Shown here: positions 1 to 8,755 of the stretch, in pieces
Position numbering within the stretch: the stretch's first letter is position 1
How the letters are laid out: every line of letters begins with the position of its first letter
DNA from: Vicinamibacteria bacterium
GTDB taxonomy: Bacteria; Acidobacteriota; Vicinamibacteria; Fen-336
Length of the DNA stretch: 42,944 nucleotides
NCBI GenBank assembly: GCA_023701125.1
Contig: JAMPXO010000031.1
Location: 1 to 42,944 of the forward strand
Direction of reading: 5' to 3'
The notes under the pieces: generated by a model
Databases searched by the model: none
What the model was told of the DNA's origin: nothing
Seen by the model: the letters and a program-made list of their open reading frames with translations, nothing else
Position numbers and translations under genes: made by a program

Positions 1-38
1 CAGCCCGGTCCAGGGCTGCCGGCGCGCGAGGGGGTCTC

Positions 39-2807
39 CTACGGGGTGGGCTTGGCCGCCGGGGCCGTGGCCGGCTTGCCGTCGGCGTCGATCAGCCTGA
101 GTTCGCCGAGGTTCAGCGCGCGCAGCGGAGCCTCGATCTTCTCGCGGTCGCCGACGACGACGTAGACGACGCGCTCGGGCGTGACGATCTTCTTCGCCAC
201 CGCGTTGACGGCCGCGAGCTGCTGGGCGCGGACCCGGGCGGGGTAGGTGTCGAAGTGGTCGGCCGGCAGGCCGAACTGGGCGATTTCGGCGAGCGTGGCC
301 GCGACCGCACGGTTCGTCTCCCAGGTCCCGGGCAGGGTCAGCGTCAGGTTGCCCTGGGCCTTCGCCAGCTCGTCCGCAGTCAGCGGCTTGTCGCCGACGA
401 TCGCGCGCAGCTCCTTCGCCACCTCGGCGACGGACTCCGCGGTCTTGTCCGACTGGACCGGGGCGGCCACGAAGTACGGCCGCTGGCCGCGGGCGTCGGG
501 CAAGGCCATCCGCGCGCCGTAGGACCAGTGCTTGTCCTCGCGCAGGTTCATGTTGATGCGCGACGTGAACGAGCCGCCCAGCGCCTCCTGCATCAGCTCG
601 AACGGGATCTCGTCCGGGTTGTTCTTGGGCGGCGCCAGCAGGCCCGCGAAGATCAGCGACTGTTGAGAACCGGGACGATCGATGACGTAGAGCTCGCTCT
701 TTGCCTTCGGCGCCACGGTGGCGATCGCCTTCTTCGGCACGTCGCCGGCCTTCCACGCCGCGAACAGCGCCTCCAGCTTCGGCCGGATCTCGGCCATCGA
801 GGTGGCGCCGACCACGATCAGCGTCGTGTTGTTGGGCTTGAACCAGGCGCGGTGGAAGGCCGCGAGCTGGTCGCGGGTCAGCGCGGCGACCGAGGCCTCG
901 GTGCCGGAGCCGCTGAACGGCGCGCCGTACGGGTGGCCGGCGCCGTAGAGCAGCGCGGGCATCACCCGCAAGCCGATCGCGTTGGGGGTCACCTTCTCGC
1001 GCTGGATGCCCGCGAGCTGCTGCTTCTGCAGCCGCTCGAAGTCCGCCTGCGGGAAGCTCGGGCTGAGCACGACCTCGGCCATCAGCGCGAGCGAGGCGTC
1101 GAGTTTCTCCTGGAGCGCCGAGAGCGAGACGCGGCAGGTGTCGAGCGTGGCCGCGGTCGTCAGGTTGGCGCCGAGCCGGTCGAGCTCGTCGCTGAGCTCG
1201 AGCGCGCCCTTCTTCGCGGTGCCCTCGTCGAGCAGGTTCATCGCCAGGCTGGCAGTACCGGGCGCGGCGCCGTCCGCGGCGTAGCCCGCGTCCACGAGCA
1301 GGTCGAAGTTGACGACCGGCACACCGTCGCGCCGGGCGACGACCAGTTGCAGGCCGTTGGACAGCTTCGCGCGTTCGGTCGCGGGCAACTTCGCGGTGGG
1401 CGGCGCGGCCAGCGTGGGCACCCTCGCGCGGTCGATCCCGGCGCCGGCCGCGGCCAGCTTGGGGAACGGCAGCACCTCGAGCACGTAGACGCCGTCCGAG
1501 AGCCAGGCCTGGGCGGCCTTCTTCACGTCCTCCGCAGTCGCGGCCTCCTCGCGGGCCAGGCGCGCCTTGTAGGCGCCGGCGTCGCCGCCGTAGATCATGT
1601 TGGTCGCCAGGATGTCGGACTTGCCGCCGAAGCCGCCGATGCGCTCGATGCCGCGCGCGAACTGGGCGCGGTACTGGGTCTTGACGCGGTCGAGCTCGTC
1701 CGCGGTCGGGCCCTCCTTCAGGAAGCGGTCGAGTTCCTCGCGGATCGCCTTCTCGACCTGGGCCAGGTCGCCGCCGGGCTTCGCGGTCGCCATCACCATG
1801 AACTGGCTGCCGATCTCGCCCGGGTTCAGCGAGGCGAAGACGCTGGTGGCGATCTGCTCGTCGTAGACGAGCCGCTTGTAGAGGCGCGAGGACTTGCCGC
1901 CGGACAGCACGTCGCTGGCCACGTCGAGCAGGGTCTCCTCGGGCGTGCCCCACTGCGGGACATTCCAGACCATCGTCAGCCGCGCCTGCGGCACGCGGTC
2001 CTGCAGGACGCCACGCTTGGTGCCGCTCATCTTCGCGACCCACGCCTCGTGCTTGGCGATCGGCGGCCCAGGCGGGATGTGGCCGAAGAACTTCTCGGCC
2101 CGCGCCCTGGCGTCGGCCACCGTGATGTCGCCGGCGATGGCGAGCACGGCGTTGTTGGGGCCGTAGTAGGTGCGGAACCATTCCTTGACGTCGTCCATCG
2201 AGGCCGCGCCGAGGTCGTCCATCGACCCGATCACCGACCACGAATAGGGGTGGCCCGCGGGGTAGGTGTTCTCGGAGATCAGGGTGAAGCTCTGGCCGTA
2301 GGGCTGGTTCTCCCCCTGGCGCTTCTCGTTCTGGACGACGCCTCGCTGCTCGTCCAGCTTGGCCTGGCTGACCGCGCCCATCAGGTGGCCCATCCGGTCC
2401 GACTCCATGAACAGCGCCAGGTCGAGGGCCGAGGTCGGCACGTTCTGGAAGTAGTTGGTCCGGTCCTTGTTGGTCGTGCCGTTGAGGTCGGTGGCGCCGG
2501 CCTTCTCGAGCGCCTTGAAGTAGTCGTCGTCGAAATGCTCGGTGCCGTTGAACATCAGGTGCTCGAACAGGTGCGCGAAGCCGGTCTTGCCGCGCTTCTC
2601 GTTCTTCGAGCCGACGTGGTACCAGACGTTGACGGCGACGATCGGGGCCTTGTGGTCCTCGTGCACGATCACGGTCAGGCCGTTGCCGAGCACGAAGGTC
2701 TCGAAGCGGATCTCGGGCGCGCCGGCGGCGGGCGCCATGGGCGCGAGGGCGAACGAGGACAGGGCGAGCGAGAGCAAAAAGGCGCGAGGGTGGGACTTCG
2801 ACTGCAT
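39..2807 (-). CDS. M16 family zinc metalloprotease, two-repeat, secreted
   Basis: 922-residue protein of the pitrilysin/insulinase (M16) family, which cleaves peptides in the periplasm or at the envelope. Residues 1-30 form a signal peptide ending in an Ala/Pro-rich stretch. The inverted zinc motif HLFEH is at 79-83 and the third ligand is probably Glu161 in a QNEKR context. A second M16 half (from about residue 500) lacks HxxEH and has FTSRINMNLRE, as in the inactive half of two-repeat members. The start is chosen at ATG 2807 because an AAGGAGG sequence lies just upstream and the signal peptide begins there; the frame stays open further upstream but overlaps the SulP gene. A TATGCT box at 2898-2903 may be the -10 element. 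Family assignment is firm; the substrate is unknown. Confidence 0.93.
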   Translation of the reverse strand: MQSKSHPRAFLLSLALSSFALAPMAPAAGAPEIRFETFVLGNGLTVIVHEDHKAPIVAVNVWYHVGSKNEKRGKTGFAHLFEHLMFNGTEHFDDDYFKALEKAGATDLNGTTNKDRTNYFQNVPTSALDLALFMESDRMGHLMGAVSQAKLDEQRGVVQNEKRQGENQPYGQSFTLISENTYPAGHPYSWSVIGSMDDLGAASMDDVKEWFRTYYGPNNAVLAIAGDITVADARARAEKFFGHIPPGPPIAKHEAWVAKMSGTKRGVLQDRVPQARLTMVWNVPQWGTPEETLLDVASDVLSGGKSSRLYKRLVYDEQIATSVFASLNPGEIGSQFMVMATAKPGGDLAQVEKAIREELDRFLKEGPTADELDRVKTQYRAQFARGIERIGGFGGKSDILATNMIYGGDAGAYKARLAREEAATAEDVKKAAQAWLSDGVYVLEVLPFPKLAAAGAGIDRARVPTLAAPPTAKLPATERAKLSNGLQLVVARRDGVPVVNFDLLVDAGYAADGAAPGTASLAMNLLDEGTAKKGALELSDELDRLGANLTTAATLDTCRVSLSALQEKLDASLALMAEVVLSPSFPQADFERLQKQQLAGIQREKVTPNAIGLRVMPALLYGAGHPYGAPFSGSGTEASVAALTRDQLAAFHRAWFKPNNTTLIVVGATSMAEIRPKLEALFAAWKAGDVPKKAIATVAPKAKSELYVIDRPGSQQSLIFAGLLAPPKNNPDEIPFELMQEALGGSFTSRINMNLREDKHWSYGARMALPDARGQRPYFVAAPVQSDKTAESVAEVAKELRAIVGDKPLTADELAKAQGNLTLTLPGTWETNRAVAATLAEIAQFGLPADHFDTYPARVRAQQLAAVNAVAKKIVTPERVVYVVVGDREKIEAPLRALNLGELRLIDADGKPATAPAAKPTP

Positions 2808-2897
2808 CGGCCCTCCTTGGGCGAGGCCGGGGCGCCCGCGGGCGCGGACGCGCCAGTCGTCAGCGGCCGCCTTCAGAGCGAAGCGCGGCTCGACCGG

Positions 2898-2903
2898 AGC
2901 ATA
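2898..2903 (-). promoter_or_regulatory. candidate -10 box for the M16 protease
   Basis: TATGCT on the minus strand in the 119-nt gap between the SulP stop and the M16 start. It would give a leader of roughly 85 nt carrying the AAGGAGG ribosome binding site. No good -35 is visible. Confidence 0.3.
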
Positions 2904-2926
2904 CGCCCGCGTCGGGCGGGCGGCGG

Positions 2927-4567
2927 CTAGGCCGTGGGCCCCTGGCGCAGCCGTTCCAGCGCGAGGCGCACGCTGAGGCCCGGCTCGTCCTCCGCGGGCA
3001 CGTACGGCAGCGTGCTGCCCGAGCGGTCGAGCAGCGCGCGAGTGCCCGGGTCGACTCCGGCGAGGATCAAGGCGGCCCCGTCGTGGCGCGCCGCCTGGGC
3101 GAGTTGCTCGAGCGCGGTCAGCGCCGTGAAGCGCAGCTCGTGGGCGTGGGAGAGGTCGATCACGACCTGGCGCGAGGTGTCGGGGATCAGGCGGTCGGCC
3201 TCGGTCAGGAACGGCGGCACCGCCGCGTAGTGGAGGTCGCCGCTGACCTCGAGCACGACCACCTCCGGCCGCTCGCCCGCCGCGACCGGCACCAGCCGGT
3301 CCGCCGCGGGCCGCAGCAGCCGAAGCCGCGGCGCGCTGGTGCGGGCGAGATGGATGACGAGGCCCGTGCCCGAGCCGAGCAGCACCGCCCACTCCAGCGG
3401 CAGCACGAGGGTCGCGACGAAGGTCAGCACCAGCAGCAACCGCGTTTCCGGCGTCGCCTTCCACAACCGGCGGATCGCGGTCCAGTCCGGCATCCGCCAG
3501 GCGGTGACGAACAGGATGGCGGCCAGGCTCGCCTGCGGGATCAGGCCCACGAGGTGGCCGCCGTACAGCAGCATCGGCAGCGTGAACGCCGCAGCGGCCA
3601 CCGCCGCCAGCCGCGTCTGCGCCCCGCCCAGCCGCAGCAGCGCCGAGCGGGTCAGGCTGGCCGAGGCGGGGAGCGCGGAGAAGAAGGACGCGACGGCGTT
3701 GGCCCAGCCCTGGGCCAGCATCTCGCGGCGCAGGTCGGGGCGGGCTCCGCCCGCGCGGGCACTGACGGCCAGTTCCAGCGTGCCGAGCAGGACGATCGCC
3801 GAGGCGGGCACCAGGAAGCTCTGCACGAGGCCCGCGTCGAAGTCGGGCAGCGCGCCGGCCGGCCAGCCGCCGGGCACGCTCGCCCGGTCCGCGACCAGTG
3901 GCAGCCCGCTCGCCGCGCCGAGGCCGAGCCCTCCGACCAGGCCCGCGGCCGTCACCACGGCCAGCAGCGCGAGTGGCCAGCGCGGGGCGTAGCGCTGCCC
4001 CAGGCCGAGCACCGCCACGGTCGTCAGCGTCATCAGCAGCGCCGGAAGCTCGATCGCGTGGAGTGACGTCGCGACCGCGCCGAGCTCCGAGGCCAGCCCG
4101 CTCGCCCGCACGGCGGTCAGGCCCAGCGCCTCGTCGAGCTGCATCGTGGCGATCAGCAGGCCGGCGCCCGCCGTGAAGCCGACCAGCACCGACTCCGGCA
4201 GGAAGCGGATCAGGTGGGCGCCGCCCATCGCCGCGGCCGCGAGACGGATCACCCCCGCGAGCAGGGTCAGCGTCGCCAGCGCCGGCAGCCCCTCGGGCCC
4301 GAGCAAACCGTTGGGGCCCAGGTACGGCAGCAGCGCGCCGAGCACCAGCAGCCCGGTCGTGTTGGTCGGGCCGGTGACCACGTGCGGAGAGCGCCCGAGC
4401 AGCGCGGCGACCAGCCCCGCCACGATCGCCGTCGACAAGCCGTAAGCCGGCGGCAGGCCCGACATCAGCGCGTAGGCGAGACACTGCGGCAGCCCCACGA
4501 GGGCGACCGTGAGCCCGGCCAAGGCGTCGGCGCGGACGGCGCTGCGGTCGATCACGCGAGACCACAC
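2927..4567 (-). CDS. SulP-family anion permease with C-terminal STAS domain
   Basis: 546-residue inner-membrane transporter of the SLC26/SulP family, which moves sulfate, bicarbonate, dicarboxylates or similar anions. The N-terminal SulP signature is seen at about 18-75 (GLTVALVGLPQ, GLPPAYGLSTAIVAGL, then VTGPTNTTGLL), followed by many hydrophobic helices up to about 415. A cytoplasmic STAS domain covers about 430-546, with VVVLEVSGDLHYA and VVIDLSHAHELRFTALTAL. The substrate cannot be read from the sequence. The listed start is GTG 4567. An alternative GTG at 4555 overlaps the stop of a 13-codon upstream ORF as GTGA, and I consider it at least as likely; it removes only four residues. The gene lies 119 nt upstream of the M16 protease on the same strand, with no functional link evident. 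Confidence 0.92.
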   Translation of the reverse strand: MWSRVIDRSAVRADALAGLTVALVGLPQCLAYALMSGLPPAYGLSTAIVAGLVAALLGRSPHVVTGPTNTTGLLVLGALLPYLGPNGLLGPEGLPALATLTLLAGVIRLAAAAMGGAHLIRFLPESVLVGFTAGAGLLIATMQLDEALGLTAVRASGLASELGAVATSLHAIELPALLMTLTTVAVLGLGQRYAPRWPLALLAVVTAAGLVGGLGLGAASGLPLVADRASVPGGWPAGALPDFDAGLVQSFLVPASAIVLLGTLELAVSARAGGARPDLRREMLAQGWANAVASFFSALPASASLTRSALLRLGGAQTRLAAVAAAAFTLPMLLYGGHLVGLIPQASLAAILFVTAWRMPDWTAIRRLWKATPETRLLLVLTFVATLVLPLEWAVLLGSGTGLVIHLARTSAPRLRLLRPAADRLVPVAAGERPEVVVLEVSGDLHYAAVPPFLTEADRLIPDTSRQVVIDLSHAHELRFTALTALEQLAQAARHDGAALILAGVDPGTRALLDRSGSTLPYVPAEDEPGLSVRLALERLRQGPTA

Positions 4568-4593
4568 GCGGCGCCGATCGGCATCAGGGGCAT
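4552..4593 (-). CDS. candidate 13-codon leader ORF upstream of SulP
   Basis: ATG at 4593 opens a 13-residue ORF (MPLMPIGAACGLA) ending in TGA at 4552-4554. That TGA overlaps an in-frame GTG (4555) of the SulP gene as GTGA, the same coupling seen between many gene pairs here. A TATCGT -10-like box ends 7 nt before the ATG, so the transcript could begin at or near the leader start codon. This may be a leader peptide coupling translation into sulP, or it may be chance. No homology is expected at this length. Confidence 0.3.
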   Translation of the reverse strand: MPLMPIGAACGLA

Positions 4594-4600
4594 GGCGCGA

Positions 4601-4606
4601 ACGATA
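4601..4606 (-). promoter_or_regulatory. candidate -10 box for the SulP transcript
   Basis: TATCGT on the minus strand, within a locally AT-richer patch (GTTTGTTATCG), 7 nt before ATG 4593. The spacing matches a leaderless or near-leaderless start, as at other genes of the window. Confidence 0.35.
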
Positions 4607-4658
4607 ACAAACGGGCGAGGCGTCCGAGCTCCAGGCCCGGCTGGCGTCGCCGCCGAGG

Positions 4659-5528
4659 TCAGTGGCCCGTGGTGATCGCGTCCTTGGCGGCGCCGCCGGC
4701 CTCGAGCTTGCCGTAGTCGAGCTGGCTGCCGCGCAGGCTGTGGGGCACGACGTAGACCGCGATCATCACGGCCGCGGCGACCACGGCCGTCGTGCGCGCC
4801 ACGCGGTCGGCCGGATCCGTGCGACGCCCGAGCACGAGCGCTGCGATCACCCACGCCAGCCACATCGCCAGCGTCTTGTTGTCGGTCAGGTCGGAGCCGA
4901 ACGGCCAGCCGGTCCAGTACGCGTCGAACGCGTACTTCTGCACGAGCGGGCCGAGCACCAGCCCGCCGAGGGTCAGGCCGACGACCACGACCCGCGCGTA
5001 GCGCGCCGCCTCGGGCCGCGCGAGCAGCGCGGCCAGTGCCGTGCGCACGCCGAGCATCATCGACAGGAACATGAACACGACGTGGGGAATCAGCACGCCC
5101 GCGGGCACGTCGCCCTTGAAGCGCATCACGATCGGGTCGCCCTCGGGGATGCGGACCGGTGAGGTCGCGGTCTCCAGCACGACGTAGTACTCGAGCTTGC
5201 CGGCGGGCGGCTGGCTCGGCAGCAGCGCGTCCAGGCTCTCGCCGTCGCGGGTCATCGGCACCGCCGTGTAGGGCTCGGCCAGCGGGTAGCGCCGGTAGTG
5301 GGCGGTGCCGGTCACGCCGGCCGGGGCCGGGATCGACACCAGCAGCGGCGCGCCGGAGACCGAGGAGCGGAGCAGCCGCCAGCGCACGTCCTGGCCCGCG
5401 ATCTCGCTGTGGCCGCGGCGGGGGTAGGTCGGGCCGGTCGTGCGCTGCCAGACGGCCGCGCCCACCATCAGGGCGAAGGCGGCGGCCCAGAGCAGCGCGG
5501 GATGGAGACGCGAGGAGGTCGAGGTCAC
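4659..5528 (-). CDS. uncharacterised membrane protein with extracytoplasmic domain
   Basis: 289-residue protein with one N-terminal hydrophobic helix (about 8-27), a soluble stretch (about 30-150) rich in alternating hydrophobic residues and so probably a beta-rich extracytoplasmic domain, then four hydrophobic segments between about 160 and 270. Between the second and third of these four segments lies WPFGSDLTDNKT, whose polar DLTDNK part is notable inside an otherwise hydrophobic region. I do not recognise a named family. The start is GTG 5528, overlapping the stop of the upstream LolA-like gene as GTGA, so the two are very probably translated together. The protein could act as a membrane partner of that secreted protein, but this is inference from coupling only. 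Confidence 0.75.
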   Translation of the reverse strand: MTSTSSRLHPALLWAAAFALMVGAAVWQRTTGPTYPRRGHSEIAGQDVRWRLLRSSVSGAPLLVSIPAPAGVTGTAHYRRYPLAEPYTAVPMTRDGESLDALLPSQPPAGKLEYYVVLETATSPVRIPEGDPIVMRFKGDVPAGVLIPHVVFMFLSMMLGVRTALAALLARPEAARYARVVVVGLTLGGLVLGPLVQKYAFDAYWTGWPFGSDLTDNKTLAMWLAWVIAALVLGRRTDPADRVARTTAVVAAAVMIAVYVVPHSLRGSQLDYGKLEAGGAAKDAITTGH

Positions 5529-6292
5529 TGCGCTGCGAACGTGCCCTCGGGCACGGCGTCCATCACTTCGAGCACGGGGAAGTGGATCTTGGCGCCGTCC
5601 TTGCCCAGCCGCTCGGGTGCCAGCTGGATGCGGCCGTGGGTCTTCCAACCCTTCCAGTCCCAGCCCGTCGGCGGCTCGTCGCGGCCGCCCAGCACGTACT
5701 CCCAGCGCTCGACCTGCTTGGTCGCGCGGTTGACGAACACCCAGTACTTGTCCTTCGGGGTCAGGCCGACGCCCGCGAACGTCAGCAGCAGCTTGTCGAG
5801 CGTCGCGCCGCCTTGGCCCGTGGCTTCGCCCGCGAGGGCGAGGGTGACGCCGGGATCGAGCAGCTTGAAGGGCATCAGCAACCAGTACGTGTCGTTGACC
5901 CACGCCGCGTGCGCGCCCTCGAGTCGCTTCTTCAGCTCCTCGCCCTCGAGCGCCTTGCCGTCGAGCCAGGCCTGGCCCTGCTTGTCGTTGAGGTTCATCA
6001 CGACGCGGAAGGCCTGGCCCTCGCGGGTCTTGCCCTCCAGCCGGTAGGCGCCGGTCCACTTGTCCCAGGTGTGGGCGCGCGAGAAGCCGGGGGCGCCGGG
6101 CCGCTCGACCGCGAAGTCGAAGCGCAGGAAGCGGGTCGCGTTCCACGCCTCGGCGCCGCCGAGCGCCGCGAGCACCTCCTGGGCGAGTGCAACGGCCTTA
6201 GGGTCCGACGCCGCCGCGGGCGGCGCCGCGGCGGGCTCCTGCGCACACAGCGGCCAGGCGGCCAGGGTCAGCACGGCAGCGACCAGACGCAT
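5525..6292 (-). CDS. secreted LolA-like (outer-membrane lipoprotein-sorting type) protein
   Basis: 255-residue protein with a cleavable signal peptide (MRLVAAVLTLAAWPLCAQ). The mature part has the alternating-strand pattern of LolA-like half-barrel proteins, with AYRLEGKTREGQAF, NDTYWLLMPFKLLDPGV and WVFVNRATKQVERWEY as recognisable blocks. It resembles single-domain proteins of this fold that bind a hydrophobic ligand in the periplasm, but it is not LolA itself by context. The start is ATG 6292, with GAGGTGA a few bases upstream. It overlaps the downstream membrane protein gene by 4 nt (GTGA), so the pair is probably a functional unit. It lies 52 nt downstream of the ABC binding-protein gene and could share its transcript. 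Ligand and role are unknown. Confidence 0.72.
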   Translation of the reverse strand: MRLVAAVLTLAAWPLCAQEPAAAPPAAASDPKAVALAQEVLAALGGAEAWNATRFLRFDFAVERPGAPGFSRAHTWDKWTGAYRLEGKTREGQAFRVVMNLNDKQGQAWLDGKALEGEELKKRLEGAHAAWVNDTYWLLMPFKLLDPGVTLALAGEATGQGGATLDKLLLTFAGVGLTPKDKYWVFVNRATKQVERWEYVLGGRDEPPTGWDWKGWKTHGRIQLAPERLGKDGAKIHFPVLEVMDAVPEGTFAAQ

Positions 6293-6344
6293 CTTCACCT
6301 CGACTCGTTCACGATGGACGATCTGGCCCCCGACTCGGGAAGGC

Positions 6345-7133
6345 TTACTTGCGGCCGAGCACCGCCAGCGCGGCCTCGCCGAAGTACTTGGCGACCAGCC
6401 GGCTCCAGGCGCCCGACTTGCGCGCGTTGTCGATGTACTCGTCGAGCGCCTTCTGCAACGCGGCATCGCCCTTGCGCACGGCCCACGCCGCCTTGGCGAC
6501 CGGGCCGACCACGACGCCCGCCTGGAGCTGGGCGTCCTTCTTGATCTGCAACGCCGCATCCGAGACCGACATCACGGTGGCCTCGATCGCGCCCGACTGC
6601 AGCGCCTGGATCATCTTGTCGCGGTCGTCGAAGCTGACCACGCTGGCGGCCGGCAGCCCCGCGTCCATCGCCGCGGCAGCCCAGGTCGTGCCCTTGAGCA
6701 GGCCGACCTTGCCGAGCGCCTTGAAGGCGTCGACCGTGGCGATGGCCGTCGCCGGCTTGCGGCTGACGACGACGTGGCGTGCCGGCAGCACTTCGGCGGT
6801 GAAGCCGACCTGCTTGCGCCGGGCGTCGGTCTCGATGATGCCGATGATCACGTCGCCGTCGCCGCGCTGGACCGCCGGGATGCGGTCGTCGTAGCTCTTC
6901 GCGGCGTAGGCCTCCAGCTTCAGCTTGTGCAGCGTCGCGAAGCCCTCGGCCAGCTCGCGTTCGAAGCCGGGGTTGGCGCCGGCCTGGTGCGAGAACATCA
7001 GGGCGTCTTCGTCCGCCGCGGCCACGAAGCGGATCGTGCCCCGCTTCTTGATCTCGTCGAGGTCGAGGGCCTGGACGCCCGTCGCGGGCAGCAGCAGGGC
7101 GAGAAGCAGGGGAAGGGGGCGGGCGAGTCGCAT
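6345..7133 (-). CDS. periplasmic amino-acid-type solute-binding protein
   Basis: 262-residue protein of the bacterial extracellular solute-binding protein family 3, which captures polar amino acids or similar solutes in the periplasm for an ABC importer. It has a signal peptide (1-22) and starts the mature domain with LDEIKKRGTIRFV, typical of the family. YDDRIPAVQRGDGDVIIG and VGLLKGTTWAAAAMD match the hinge and ligand-pocket regions. An AGGAGA ribosome binding site lies 7 nt before ATG 7133. No permease or ATPase gene is adjacent, so it is an orphan binding protein here; it may serve a transporter encoded elsewhere or have a sensory or enzymatic role, as some family-3 proteins do. Confidence 0.85.
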   Translation of the reverse strand: MRLARPLPLLLALLLPATGVQALDLDEIKKRGTIRFVAAADEDALMFSHQAGANPGFERELAEGFATLHKLKLEAYAAKSYDDRIPAVQRGDGDVIIGIIETDARRKQVGFTAEVLPARHVVVSRKPATAIATVDAFKALGKVGLLKGTTWAAAAMDAGLPAASVVSFDDRDKMIQALQSGAIEATVMSVSDAALQIKKDAQLQAGVVVGPVAKAAWAVRKGDAALQKALDEYIDNARKSGAWSRLVAKYFGEAALAVLGRK

Positions 7134-7172
7134 GGGCGGATCTCCTCTCGACGAGCGGGCTACGGCCCCGGA

Positions 7173-7178
7173 AGTCTA
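7173..7178 (-). promoter_or_regulatory. candidate -10 box for the solute-binding protein
   Basis: TAGACT on the minus strand, about 40 nt before ATG 7133, in the 101-nt divergent region shared with the S10 peptidase gene. The opposite-strand TACACT at 7196-7201 would make this a compact divergent promoter. Confidence 0.35.
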
Positions 7179-7195
7179 GCGCTTCCCGGGTTCGC

Positions 7196-7201
7196 TACAC
7201 T
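7196..7201 (+). promoter_or_regulatory. candidate -10 box for the S10 peptidase
   Basis: TACACT on the plus strand, 33 nt before ATG 7235. A strong ribosome binding site GAGGAGG follows at 7221-7227, so this transcript would have a short, conventional leader. Confidence 0.4.
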
Positions 7202-7234
7202 CCGCCATCGTCCGAATCCCGAGGAGGCCCGTCG

Positions 7235-8755
7235 ATGAGCCCTGTCGCCAGCCTGTTGCCGCTGTTGCTGTTGTTCGCGCCCGCTCCCCAGGCGCCCACC
7301 CCCGCGGCGACTCCTGCGGAGAAAGCCGAGCGGGCCTGGCGCGGGCCCGCGGAGCCGGTCGTGACCCGCCACGAGCTGAAGACGGGCGACAAGGTGTTGC
7401 GCTACAGCGTGACCACCGGGCTGATGCCGCTGCGCAACGAGCAGGGCGAGGTCGAGGCCGAGATCTTCTTCATGGCCTACGTCGCCGACCGTCCCGGTGG
7501 AGCCGCCCAGCGACCGCTGATGTTTTCGTTCAACGGTGGGCCGGGCTCGGCGTCGGTGTGGCTGCACCTCGGCGCACTGGGGCCGCGGCGGGTGAAGATG
7601 CAGCCCGATGGCGCGATGCCGGCGCCGCCCTACGAGCTGGTCGACAACCCGCACAACTGGCTCGAGTTCACCGACCTGGTCTTCATCGACCCCGTGGGCA
7701 CGGGCTACTCGCGGGCCACCCGGCCCGAGCTCGGCAAGAAGTTCTGGGGCCTGCAGGGCGACCTCGACTCGGTCGGCGAGTTCATCCGCCTCTACCTCGG
7801 CCGCCACGAGCGCTGGGCGTCGCCCTTGTTCCTGGTCGGCGAGAGCTACGGGACGACCCGGGCGGCCGGGCTGGCAGGCCACCTGGTGGAGCGCGGGATC
7901 GCGTTCAACGGCGTGCTGCTGGTGTCGTCGATCCTCAACTTCCAGACGGCCCGCTTCACCAAGGGCAACGACCTGCCGTACGTGCTGTTCCTGCCGACCT
8001 ACACGGCGACCGCGTGGTACCACAAGCAGCTCCCCGCCGACCTGCAGGCGAAGCCCGTGGCCGAGGTGCTGAAGGAAGTGCGCGCGTTCGCGGAAGGCGA
8101 CTACCAGGAGGCGCTGGCCCGCGGCGACCGCCTGCAGGGCGACGCGCGTGCCGCGATCCGCGCCCAGCTCGCGCGCTTCACGGGCCTGTCGCCCGCGTAC
8201 CTCGAGGAGACCGATCTCCGCATCCAGATCCAGCGCTTCTGCAAGGAGCTGATGCGCGACGAGAAGCGCACGGTGGGCCGGCTGGACTCGCGCTTCCAGG
8301 GCATCGACGCGCTGGCGGCGACCGATACGCCCGATTTCGACCCGTCGATGGCCGCGATCCGGCCGCCCTACACGGCCGCATTCAACGACTACGTGCGCCG
8401 CTCGCTCGGCTACAAGAGCGACCTGCACTACTACATCCTCGGCGGCGGCATCGGCCAGCCCTGGGACTTCGGCAACGCCTCGCAGGGTTTCCCCGACACC
8501 AGCGAGGCGCTGCGCTCCGCGTTCTCCAAGAACCCGTCGATGCGGGTGTTCGTCGCCTCGGGCTACTACGACCTGGCGACCCCGTTCTTCGCGACCGAGT
8601 ACACGCTGGCCCACATGGGCCTCGACCCGTCGCAGCGGGCGCGGATCGAGACCGCGGAGTACGAGTCGGGCCACATGATGTACATCCACGAGCAGGAGCT
8701 GGCCGACCTGCGCCGCGACGTCGAGGCGTTCGTGAAGAAGGCGCTCGCGAAGTGA
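7235..8755 (+). CDS. S10 family serine carboxypeptidase-like protein, secreted
   Basis: 506-residue protein of the serine carboxypeptidase (S10) family, alpha/beta-hydrolase fold, which removes C-terminal residues from peptides. It has a signal peptide (about 1-20). The oxyanion-hole motif NGGPGS is at 100-105, the nucleophile is Ser204 in GESYG, the acid is probably Asp446 in SGYYDLATP, and the histidine is His480 in ESGHMMY, so the triad is complete. Length fits bacterial S10 members, which are common in Acidobacteria and some proteobacteria. ATG 7235 is preceded by GAGGAGG. The stop overlaps the start of the acetyltransferase gene as GTGA, so the two are co-translated. Exported peptide degradation is the likely job. 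Confidence 0.93.
   Translation: MSPVASLLPLLLLFAPAPQAPTPAATPAEKAERAWRGPAEPVVTRHELKTGDKVLRYSVTTGLMPLRNEQGEVEAEIFFMAYVADRPGGAAQRPLMFSFNGGPGSASVWLHLGALGPRRVKMQPDGAMPAPPYELVDNPHNWLEFTDLVFIDPVGTGYSRATRPELGKKFWGLQGDLDSVGEFIRLYLGRHERWASPLFLVGESYGTTRAAGLAGHLVERGIAFNGVLLVSSILNFQTARFTKGNDLPYVLFLPTYTATAWYHKQLPADLQAKPVAEVLKEVRAFAEGDYQEALARGDRLQGDARAAIRAQLARFTGLSPAYLEETDLRIQIQRFCKELMRDEKRTVGRLDSRFQGIDALAATDTPDFDPSMAAIRPPYTAAFNDYVRRSLGYKSDLHYYILGGGIGQPWDFGNASQGFPDTSEALRSAFSKNPSMRVFVASGYYDLATPFFATEYTLAHMGLDPSQRARIETAEYESGHMMYIHEQELADLRRDVEAFVKKALAK

Noticed and set aside
255-2930. Long open frame on the plus strand opposite the M16 protease
   Set aside because: GC-rich codon use keeps antisense frames open; its translation is Arg/His/Val/Gly-rich with no recognisable motif, while the minus strand encodes a full M16 protease.
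2808-4565. N-terminal extension of the M16 protease frame
   Set aside because: It overlaps the SulP gene; the signal peptide and the AAGGAGG site place the start at 2807.
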